DNA of 64,000 nt from Xenoacremonium recifei (lineage: Eukaryota > Ascomycota > Sordariomycetes > Hypocreales > Nectriaceae): the NCBI GenBank assembly GCA_012184525.1, contig WOFQ01000012.1, positions 124,001-188,000 of the forward strand, written 5' to 3'. The position numbers and the translations under genes are program-made. Positions 21,261 to 30,289 of this stretch are shown one piece after another. The notes below the pieces were generated by a model that saw only the letters and a list, made by a program, of their open reading frames with translations, searched no databases and was not told where the DNA came from. The stretch's first letter is position 1, and each line of letters opens with the position of its first letter.

Positions 21261-23984
21261 TCACTCGCTATCATTCATCAACCGTGATATCGCCCCCTGA
21301 TACGCCGCCGCAACCTTGAAATCCCCCAGCCGCACCCGCATATGATCAAACGCCATCAGGGTCACCATATCCTCGTCCTTGGTCTGTCCCGAAATTGTAT
21401 CTGCCTTGACGTACCGCTGCGAGAAGTGCGTGAGCAGCAACCGCCGCGCCTTCATCGTGCGTGCCACCCACAGGGCATCGCCGATCGTCGAGTGGTTCTT
21501 CTTCTTGGCATGGGACATCATGTCGTCGTCAAACGTGCACTCATGGACCAACAAATGTGCTCCTTCGCACTCGCGCGCAAACGCCTCTGAGGGGCGGCAG
21601 TCGCCTGAATATGCGATGCGGAGGCCTGATGTGAGCTCCAGCTGGACGGCGTGTGAGAGCCAGCAGTGCTTCACGTTGACTCGCTTGATGGAGTTAAGAC
21701 CGAGCGCGCCGTCGCAGAGGTCTTCGCGGCGGGCAAGCATGGAGTCGCTTTTACGGTTGCAATTGGGGAAGGTGAGGCGGTGGAATCCAATGTCTTCGAC
21801 CTGCGAGACCTCTTCCAGGAGGTGGCGATATCGGTTCACGCAAGAGACTGCCAATTTGGCATCGCGGTTGCTCAAGGTCAGTTCGTACCATGCCTTGATG
21901 ACACTCGCCGTCCCGAGGTGGTGGTCGGCGTGAAGGTGGCTAATGACGATGCCTTTGAGGTCTCTCAAGATATTGGCCGTCTCTTCTTCGCCGTACAACC
22001 GCTTAATCTGACCCAGAGTACCTTCACCACAGTCCAGCAGGTAACTCCCGATTCCAGGGGCGCGGATGAGAGTCGCCGAAACATTGCGGTACTTGCCCGG
22101 CGCAGAGGACCCTGTACCGAGCGGGATGATTTCTGTATCTCGGCTAGGTATATCCTTTTCATCTTCCTCGATCTTCTTCAGAAATTCCGGGTCCATAGTC
22201 TCTGCCTTCGCCTTGGCTGAGAGCTCAAGGATCTCAGGACTGACTGAGTTGGCTGCCTCGAGCAGGTTCGGGAAAGGTGTCGCCGTCTTTGCGTCGAACA
22301 TATACCGGGGCATGAGATTCATCTTTCTCCCAGCGCGTCCGAGCTCGACTTGTGGCGCTTCCACGACAGACCCTTTAACAGTATTATCGTAGTTCAGAAG
22401 TGAAAAGCGCTCCGGGTCGATGAGTCGAAGCTTGGTCTGCAACTCCGCAGGGCCAGCGAGCGAAATCATGTTGGGGCAGGTGTCTTTGGCACAGAATACG
22501 TGCTTCATCTGCGGAAACTCCTTCACAAACTTTTCGATCTGAGGGTCATTGGCCATTCCGGGGCCGAGGATCCAATACACAGCCACAATATCAGCCATCA
22601 GCTCAGGGGTCTTCCACTCAGGTCTTTCCATGAAGGAATCGAGAAAGTCCCGCGAGGCAATGTCGGCCACAATGAACCCCTTCCCGGGCTGGGGAGCGCC
22701 GAGCACCATTTCAGGGGTGACTGTGACGCCATCTTTTCCTTGAACACTTTCACCCTGGGCCAGTAGCTTGAAGTCATGGGGCTTGACTCCCAGGTCTTTG
22801 GCTGCTTTTGGGTTGAACTTCCCTCGTCGACCATGGCATTTGACGATGTAGCTCATCGAGTTTCGACTGTAGGTAGTCGGTGGTAGCGATCGGTTGATAA
22901 TGTTGATGTGTTCCCCCGTGATCTTCTGAGGCTTCGTTGGGACCACAAAGACGGTCCTATCCGCGTCGGCAAGCTCCTCGCTAGGTGAAATGGGACCATC
23001 GTAAAGAGATAGGCGGTCGTTGTCAGCGACGAACACTGTCTCCGTCGGCTGGACTTCGCTGAGCTTCTTAGGAATCAGAGCACCGGCCCCAAAGAGCTTG
23101 CCATTGAACATGACCTTTTCCACAATTGCTGCGGCCAGTGTTGGGTCGGAGAGGCCGCAAGATTCCTTAAACTCTCCATCTTGAGCATCCTTTTGCGAGT
23201 CAGATGAACGACGGCGCTTCTTGGGACTGCTAGACCGAGCCCGCCGAACAGGCACTTTCCAGACTCGTATAGCATCGTCTTCCCAATCCGGTTCGAGGTT
23301 TTCTGGTTGCTCGACTCTTGCGTCTGACCTGTGCTCGTACGTCTTCATCGACAGGGGGTTTCGCAGAATGACTGGTCGACAGGCTGCAAGAGAGTGGCAG
23401 AGATTGTCTCCGCCATGCACCCCAATGGTCTCATTCAGGTTCTGCTGAACCGGCTTGCGGCCTTTGGCGGCCCGTTCGTCGTTTTGTGTTCGCAGCTGCT
23501 CTCGCGACGCTTCGAGGGCTCCGCCAACGGTAAGGACGAAGCCGAACAGACCGCCTAGCTGATCCCAGCCCATGCTCCCGCTCAGGAAGATGTGTTCCGT
23601 GCTAGACATTCCAATTCGGTTGCCATTGAAAGCTCGCTGGGTTCCCTCCGAGGGACGGCCGAAGACGTAGTTGTGTCTGTCATCATGAACGTAGATGCAG
23701 GTCCCGGGCGTGTCGACAGTAGGCGCCGAAGCGATCTCGACGGTGACGGACATGGTTCGGTTGATTAAGTTGGTAGATGAAAAGCGATCAGGTTGCGCTT
23801 TGCGGTCTTGGGTAGCACTAAAGGCTCGACGTTGGGATCGAGGATATGATATCGATGTTCGCGATCGACTCCTCGTAGAGGAGAGTGAGAGGAGCGTTCG
23901 GCGCGTGCTAGACGATGCAATCGACGAGAGCGTGGGAGGATGTCGGAGTGAAAGGCTGAGCCGATAAAAGCCCCATCTTTCCAT
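21261..23984 (-). CDS. TRZ1: tRNase Z, long form (tRNA 3'-end processing endonuclease)
   Basis: Endonuclease that removes the 3' trailer of precursor tRNAs; long-form eukaryotic enzyme (ELAC2/Trz1). One exon, 907 residues from the ATG at 23984. The N-terminal half is a degenerate metallo-beta-lactamase domain beginning near TCIYVHDDRHNYVFGRPSEG. The C-terminal half is catalytic: GTGSSAPGKYRNVS, DCGEGTLGQIKRLYG, metal site SHLHADHHLG (about residue 685), YSGDCRP (about 793), HECTF, NHSTIGDALW (about 833), and LTHFSQRY (about 853). Residues 1-75 are rich in Arg, Ser and Leu and almost free of acidic residues, like a mitochondrial presequence; a second ATG begins MSVTVEIASAPTVDTPG. Two products, mitochondrial and nuclear/cytosolic, are therefore plausible (inference). 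A basic SPKKRRRSSD stretch at about 255 could be a nuclear signal. Confidence 0.95.
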   Translation of the reverse strand: MERWGFYRLSLSLRHPPTLSSIASSSTRRTLLSLSSTRSRSRTSISYPRSQRRAFSATQDRKAQPDRFSSTNLINRTMSVTVEIASAPTVDTPGTCIYVHDDRHNYVFGRPSEGTQRAFNGNRIGMSSTEHIFLSGSMGWDQLGGLFGFVLTVGGALEASREQLRTQNDERAAKGRKPVQQNLNETIGVHGGDNLCHSLAACRPVILRNPLSMKTYEHRSDARVEQPENLEPDWEDDAIRVWKVPVRRARSSSPKKRRRSSDSQKDAQDGEFKESCGLSDPTLAAAIVEKVMFNGKLFGAGALIPKKLSEVQPTETVFVADNDRLSLYDGPISPSEELADADRTVFVVPTKPQKITGEHINIINRSLPPTTYSRNSMSYIVKCHGRRGKFNPKAAKDLGVKPHDFKLLAQGESVQGKDGVTVTPEMVLGAPQPGKGFIVADIASRDFLDSFMERPEWKTPELMADIVAVYWILGPGMANDPQIEKFVKEFPQMKHVFCAKDTCPNMISLAGPAELQTKLRLIDPERFSLLNYDNTVKGSVVEAPQVELGRAGRKMNLMPRYMFDAKTATPFPNLLEAANSVSPEILELSAKAKAETMDPEFLKKIEEDEKDIPSRDTEIIPLGTGSSAPGKYRNVSATLIRAPGIGSYLLDCGEGTLGQIKRLYGEEETANILRDLKGIVISHLHADHHLGTASVIKAWYELTLSNRDAKLAVSCVNRYRHLLEEVSQVEDIGFHRLTFPNCNRKSDSMLARREDLCDGALGLNSIKRVNVKHCWLSHAVQLELTSGLRIAYSGDCRPSEAFARECEGAHLLVHECTFDDDMMSHAKKKNHSTIGDALWVARTMKARRLLLTHFSQRYVKADTISGQTKDEDMVTLMAFDHMRVRLGDFKVAAAYQGAISRLMNDSE

Positions 23985-24882
23985 ATGAAAGAGCGAGGAC
24001 TATCTATAGCTGGGAGTCGAGGTCTACAACTTCATTTTTGGAAGTCTCGAAGTAGCACTTGCCTGGTTGCTTTGCCCCACGGGAGATGGCAATCTGAACT
24101 TTTTAGTGGAGTCTGGCCGATGACTGACTGCGCTTTCATGCCGGATGAGTCTTATTGGAGAATCATGCACCCACCTACCCTGGAGGAAGCCCTGGAAATA
24201 GAAATCATTGAGCATTTGGCGATAGAAAGGGCACCGGAGGTACTCTTATCCCGTTGACTCATGCCATGATACGAATCTGCGTCTTACTTCTCTTCATGTG
24301 TAATATCGTCCTTTTCTATGTGTGTGGAGTAAACATGTGCATGAGATACTATTTTCCTTTTGAAGTAATTCAGACAAGAGGCATCTGCAATTTATGAGGC
24401 GCGTGAGGCGAAAGACCAGAAAAAGGCAAAAGAAGAAAATCACACCACCCGATATCCGGCAGATTACCGTTTCATTTTCTCCGTTTCACCCAATACTGAA
24501 TCATGAAGTATTGCACATCATGAGTTGGAGAGCAATGAATAGGCGAAAGCTCATGCGTCTCGGAACTCGGATGCCGCACCGCACCGTTCCGAGCCACCCC
24601 TCCACATCCGTCATAAACGGTCCCCTCCTCTCGGTGTCGGCAGCGCCGCCACTGTTATGACGCCGGTATCTCATGCATGCTCCCCCACCCGGAACGGTGC
24701 CCCTCGCTGCGCATATCCTAGATAAGATCCGAGATTCATCTCCCACTTCGCTCATGAGAAATCCCTCCCCCGGCATTGGCAACTCAGCATCAAACGGACT
24801 CCAGTTAGTGCTGCATCGGATCTCGCACCGTCTATAAATCGCTGCGTAGGCTCTCGGGCAGCCCCTCGACACAGCACCGCTA

Positions 24883-24896
24883 GTCGGATATCCGAC
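24883..24896. promoter_or_regulatory. 14-bp palindrome containing CGG-N4-CCG
   Basis: GTCGGATATCCGAC is its own reverse complement. CGG triplets in inverted orientation with a 4-bp spacer match the general site type of Zn2Cys6 regulators. It is 4 bp upstream of the TATA box and about 48 bp upstream of the start codon. Confidence 0.5.
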
Positions 24897-24900
24897 GTCT

Positions 24901-24907
24901 TATAAAT
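24901..24907 (+). promoter_or_regulatory. TATA box of the flavin reductase-like gene
   Basis: TATAAAT, 37 bp before the ATG at 24944. A second TATAAAT-like match lies near 24833. If used, the leader would be very short, or the internal ATG at 25055 would be the start. Confidence 0.45.
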
Positions 24908-24943
24908 CATAGAGCCGCATCTCAACCCTTCATCTTTATCTAC

Positions 24944-25957
24944 ATGCTCATCGCCCACACACAAGCTCACCATCTCCCTTCACTCTGTCTCCGTGCCATT
25001 GCCTCACTCACGACCCCTCATCGCCGTCCTCTCTCAACCAAGAAATCGCCCAGCATGTCGCGCAACCCCCATCCCGACTTCAAGCAAGTCGAGGCCTCGC
25101 GCCCCGACTTCGACAGTAGCCTCAACTTCCGCTACACCAAGACCCCTCAGCCATCCTGGACATACGGCAGCGGCGCCAACGACACCTCCAAGGCCTCCGT
25201 CGCCCACGTGCCCATCGACCCCTACACCGAGGGCCGTCCCGCGGGCTTCAACTACAAGCTCATGATCTCCGCCATCACCCCCCGTCCCATAGCCTTCGTC
25301 AGCACGCGCAGCGCCGACGGCACGTCCGTCAACCTGGCGCCCTTCTCCTACTTCAACATGATGAACCACGACCCGCCCATGTTCGCCGTCGGCATCGCCA
25401 GCGGCGTGGCCAACGCCAAGGACACGCTGCGCAACATTGTCGAGAGCGGCGAGTGTGTGGTCAACATCATCTCGGAGGCGTTCCTCGAGGCGGCGAACTC
25501 GACAAGCACCAATGCGCCGTATGGCGTGAGCGAGTGGGAGCTGAGCGGGCTGACCCCGGCGTATGACACCCAGACGGTCAAGTGTGCGCGGGTGAAGGAG
25601 GCCGTGGTGAGCATTGAGTGTAAGTTGGACTTCGTGCGGGAGTATGATAGCCGGGCGACGGAGGGGAAGAAGAGCGGCTCGGTGGTGTTGTTGGAGGGCA
25701 CGCGCTTCTGGGTGCGGGAGGATGCGCTTAACGAGGACAAGAACATGGTGGACATCAATGTGAGTCCCCCCCCTGAATGCTTACTCTTGAGCAAGATAAG
25801 ATATTAACTTGAAAAGGTCTTGAAACCCGTCAGCCGATTGGGCGGCATTACCTACGCCAGAGTGCTCGAGGGAATTGAGCTGACGAGGCAAGATTTCGAG
25901 AAGGAAGTTGGCGGCATGGCGACCATCGAGAAGCTCAAGGCCCAGATCAAGAACTAG
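24944..25957 (+). CDS. Flavin reductase-like (FMN-binding split barrel) domain protein
   Basis: Two exons, 24944-25759 and 25817-25957 (intron GTGAGT to AAAAG, 57 nt). The ATG at 24944 gives a basic N-terminus ending RRPLSTKK that resembles a mitochondrial presequence; the next ATG (25055, MSRNPHPDF) gives the cytosolic form. The core resembles the flavin reductase-like domain: LMISAITPRPIAFVSTRS, GTSVNLAPFSYFNMMNHDPP, KDTLRNIVESGECVVNI, and late LGGITYARVLEG. This fold binds FMN and in fungi is found in proteins described only as flavoproteins; the reaction is unknown. It is divergent from tRNase Z. Domain assignment is firm, targeting is inference. Confidence 0.88.
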
Positions 25958-26170
25958 AAATCACGATAAAAAAGCATCACTATAAAAAGGAGGGAATCTT
26001 ATGAGTGGACATGATTCATTCATCTTCAGCTACATCAGTGCTATATAAGACAAGTCATAGAAGCAATCGCAAATAGACCGCTTATAGAATCGTAAAGGGG
26101 AAAAAAAAAACCAAAACCCTGATGCTAAATACCGAGAAACGCCGTTAGTTGAGTTGACAAAAAGATTTGA

Positions 26171-28076
26171 TCACACGTAGAAACTCTGTCCCGGCTTGGC
26201 GATGATATACTCGCAGCCGAGCTGTTCGAACTTCTCCGCCTCGAGTAGCTCCTCCAGGATTGTCTCGCCCACCTCAGGTCCGTCAGACAACTTGTCCTTG
26301 AGATGGATCAGAACAACCTTGAGGCCTTCGAGTTGCCGCCTTGTCGAGGATCCAGGACTAATATCGAGGTCGCCTGTGGGAGTGGTGAGAGATGTCTGAG
26401 ATGTCTCTGCATGATTCACATCGCCAAGCGCAGGAGCCTTGACCGTCCGTGGCGACACAGGGTCGTCAGGGGCAATGCTCAGGATGTCGTGTTTCCGTCG
26501 AGGCGCTTCGTCGAGAGTACCAGCGCGCTTGCGCTTCTTCTCGAGGCTGCGGAGGCGGCGCGCGACATCCACCTCGGCAGCCAGGGCGCGCATTTCCTCC
26601 AATACGAACTCAGGCTTGAGGTGGCCGAATAGGCGGTCGACACTCTGCGAGTTATCGTAGCTGCACTCGATGAAGATGGCGCGCAGCGTGCCGGCAGCGA
26701 TCTTGGGAGCAGCCTCTTGCCAAATTTGTTGGTTGCGAGGGCTGAGCGAGATGCTGTCGGGCTCGACGTCGCCAAAGATGAGTACTTCGCGGCGATTCAC
26801 AGGCTCTTGGATGAAGTATGCGCTGGAATCGTACACGCAGATGCGTTCCTGATCATTGCTTGAAGGTGAGTTGAGCCCCATCTGGCTCAGCAAGCTGGAC
26901 GTCCGGGGCGGCGCACCGGGATGGCTGAGAAGATCTGAGCGTCGGGAGGGAACGGGCATACCCATGGACGAAGCGTCATGGCTACCGAAGCGTGTGGATG
27001 CACTGGATGCCGAGCCACGATGGCTATGGCGTTCGATACAATGCCCGTGACTGACGCCCCAGGTTTTGACGAGTAAGCCGTCGCAAATCTCGGAATAACC
27101 CTTGCCCTCGCCGTCGCCGAGAGCGGGACTACCACCCTCGACGAGTCGCAGGTACGTGACGAGGCCAGCGCCGTTGTTTTCGTCGCTTAGATTCGGCCAG
27201 ATAACGTTATTGAAGATGTGCGTCTTAAGCGCAGCGATGGTGCTCGGCAAGCCGGCAACCTTTTTCGGACGTGTGCCAGGGAGACCAGCCGTGTTGACGA
27301 CGAAGCCGGAGATGTGGTCGAGGTGAGGGTGAGTGATGAGATACGTATCGACTAGTGATCGGGTGATATATGCAGCGTTGGCGGCAGCCGTAGTATGAGG
27401 TAAAGTGAGGCCGGCAAAGGGGCCAGATTCGAGAGTAAAGGGTGGCGAGGGGAGTGGTGATGGCATGGAATCCTCGATGAGGCGCATTATTGATGAGAGA
27501 TGGACGCCTGCGTCAACGGCAACAATCGAGTTCTTGGCCCATTGTTGAGCGGTCGCGCGGACAAGGAAAGCTGTAGTATTTGATTCAACCGGACCACCGC
27601 CGGAACCCTATGAGAGAGAAGTTAGCCAATTTATTCATACGTTTAGTGGGTGAGAGTGAGGACGAAATGGGGATGCATTGATGGGGGATCATGATAGGCT
27701 GTAAGTCAGGGGATATGCATGGGTAGGCCACCACAACAAAGGTCCGGCTCCACGGGTACCAGCACCAGGACCTGCAGATACAGACGAGTAAATGCAGAGC
27801 TAGCTGTCGGCTGCCGACTTATATCAAGTCATCTATTGAGGAACTTGGAGTCGGCAGCGAGCCCTGGTATGGCTCGAACTCCGGTGGTTCGTGGGCCGGT
27901 GTATTGGGGGCCACCGGAGGTGACAGAAGGGTTGAGTACCGCGACGAGGAATCGCGGGCTTGGCCTCCCATTGCACACCCATAAACGATGAAAACAAAAA
28001 AAAACAAAAAGATACTTACCAGAACAATAACCTGCAGGGCAGGCTCTTTCTCGTGGTCCCCCATATTTCCTGTCAT
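26171..28076 (-). CDS. PDE1: Class II (low-affinity) 3',5'-cyclic-nucleotide phosphodiesterase
   Basis: Hydrolyses cAMP to AMP and so lowers PKA signalling; the fungal class II enzyme (yeast Pde1, PdeL in filamentous fungi) has a metallo-beta-lactamase-like fold. Exon 1 is 28076-28020 (MTGNMGDHEKEPALQVIVL) and exon 2 is 27607-26171, together 497 residues. Joining them creates VIVLGSGGGPVESNTTAFLV, the expected family N-terminus. The metal-binding motif THPHLDHISGFV is at about residue 110, followed by WGVSHGHC and IFGDVEPDS, then IFIECSYDNSQ. A second ATG (28064) is four codons in. The single intron is about 412 nt, long for this locus. A disordered insert (about 320-420) separates conserved blocks, as in other filamentous fungi. 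Confidence 0.93.
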
Positions 28077-30289
28077 GTCGTGGGCTTGATCGATAGATAG
28101 ATAGGTCGACGGGACTTCGTATCAAGGCCGGTTCGTCAGTCCGTCGCAAATGGAAGCTAATCTGATCCGTCCGGTTGCTGCAGCGCCCCACAGTCTAAAG
28201 CGAGGCCTCAGAGCTGAACTTTGAAGCAGGAGAAGCAGCAGTGAGTGCTGCGGCAGGCCTGCAGTAGGCAGGGCTCCTTAGTGGACGTTTCCAGCGCCTG
28301 GAAACCTGTCACTTTTCCCTCTGTGACGCCCCGGGAGATTTTTCGCGGGGGGCAGCGGCAGCGGCAGCGCGCACGCGATACCCAAGACCCTGGGAACGGG
28401 ATGGGATGAGGTTGGGTGGAGAGGAAGTGATGTAATGAGACTGGACGGACGCTGTAATCTAGCGACTTTTCGGGGTCCGGGCCTGGTCCGTACCTCAGGC
28501 GTGGCCGTTGTCCGGGGTCAGGGTGACACGTGATTTGATCGTGGGCGGATGGGAGGGATTCAGTGGTCTGAGTGTCGCTAAAGCTGCGCTGATCGGGGTC
28601 GATTGGGGGTTCGCGTGCCAAGAGATGGCGGGAGGGCTCTGTGCGTAAAGAGAATGGAGTCGATGCCGGCTCGCTCCTGGAATAGAATCGGAGTGTTGTA
28701 TGTATATCAATGGATAATCGAAGTGGTTGCTGTGGTGGACGCTGCGCCCGAAAGCCAGGAGACGCCGGGACTTTGTACTGAAATCCCCTGGACTGTCTGG
28801 CGAACGGGCTGAGCGTGTGCTGAGAACAAAGCCCCGACAAAGAGTGAAGAGCGACGTGACTCTGGGCGATCTCGACACCACAGAGGTGAAGAATCAGAGG
28901 ACAATAGGGCGGTGGCAGACGCCCGCTCTTTGACCCTCGCAGGCCTTTAACCTTGTTTGCCGGACGGCCCTGCTATTCTCTCTCTCTCCATTCATTGTTG
29001 CTGCCCTCTCCAGCGTTGTTTTTCGTGGCTCCATCCATTCTGCCTCCTCCCCCTCCCCCCCCGGTAGATGTTGGTTTAGCGCCCGCCCAACCTTTCGGCA
29101 TCGCCGTGAAGCCATGCAGACCGTGTCGCCGGTCTCTGGTTCCTGGGCAGCAGGTTGGCCCTCCATGGGACCATCAAGAGCCCGCTGCTGCTAGAGCTGA
29201 GGCGTTGCCGTCGGCTCAGGGCATTCCAGGCTCCTGTCGCCCCGCCGCCATCGGATGTGTCAAGCCACCTTGTTCCCCCTTTGAGCGTCGCCTTACCCAG
29301 CAGGCGAACTGCCTGACGTTGACGATGCTGGTGCGGATGCCGATGCTGGCCCATTCGCTCGATGAGCCCCGGGCGGGGCAGACGTCTCACCTCACGGTCG
29401 CCGGCCGACGCATGGATGTGGTGTCTGTCTGGATGGGATCTCCGTCGTCCTGGCTCCTCTTACGGAGTACTGCTCCTTGCAAAGTCCCTCGCCAACAACG
29501 ACCAAGGAGCGGCGGAGTGGTCCTGGCCCTGGTCCTGCATGAGCCTATGTGCTACGGATGGGACATCTAGACCCAAACTGACTGGTGAGCTCGTGGGCTC
29601 TGCCCTCGTGTCCGTCGTCTCGGCGTAGGACAGAGCCCGGCCGCGGGCGTGCGTCCGTGGTCGCAGAAGCGCGGCTCGGAGGGCATGTGAGAATACCTCA
29701 GGTCTCCATCCGATACGCCCGACCTCAGAGATGTGCCCAGCCCTCCCTCTCTTGGCGACGGCTTGCTGCGCATTCGAGACCGTTGCACAGTTGCAAGACA
29801 CGAGACAGCACCTACTGAGGAAACTCTAGCACAAAGGGTTCGGTTAGTCACGATACACTCCTGCGTTGCCGCCCACCCACCTTTTCATTCACATATCTAA
29901 GCAAATAGACCGATATTCATATTTCCAAAATTCTTTTATTTGTCTTGAGCTTATGGAGACAATTTGGGCCAAGGCTCAGTCAAGTCTCCTAATTAAAGAA
30001 GATAACGTCGTGTGACAACGTTAGTGATGTTATGTCTGTACGATGCTGTATGTCTAAAACATGGCTAAAATAAACAATCTGATGAGGGTGGTATCGTGTG
30101 TGTTCTAGTTGATTCGCTACCAGAGCGGAGATGAAGAAGCAGCGGAGAGAGAAAGAAAAAAAGAGATACTGACGGGAAGGAGATTTAGCAAGAAGCTCTG
30201 CTTCTGTCTCGGCCTGCGGGGGTGCTCTCGTCCCCACCACTTGATGCTGACGTTGAGGGTAACCTGCAGGCCCTGTTGTAGTGTAAAGC
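28077..30289. other. 2.2-kb gene-poor region
   Basis: PDE promoter and 3' flank of the polyglutamine-protein gene. Frames of about 200 residues on both strands (minus near 28208-28840, plus near 28953-29570) are Pro/Arg/Ser-rich with no family features. The start near 29000 is pyrimidine-rich. Nothing is supported as a gene. Confidence 0.55.

Larger units (their letters stand above)
23985..24943. promoter_or_regulatory. Divergent intergenic region, tRNase Z / flavin reductase-like gene
   Basis: Two genes start away from each other here. The side near 24944 has a 14-bp palindrome and a TATA box (separate entries). No ORF is supported. Confidence 0.6.

Noticed and set aside
28208..28840. Minus-strand frame of 210 residues
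   Set aside because: GC-rich chance frame with no motif or splice support.
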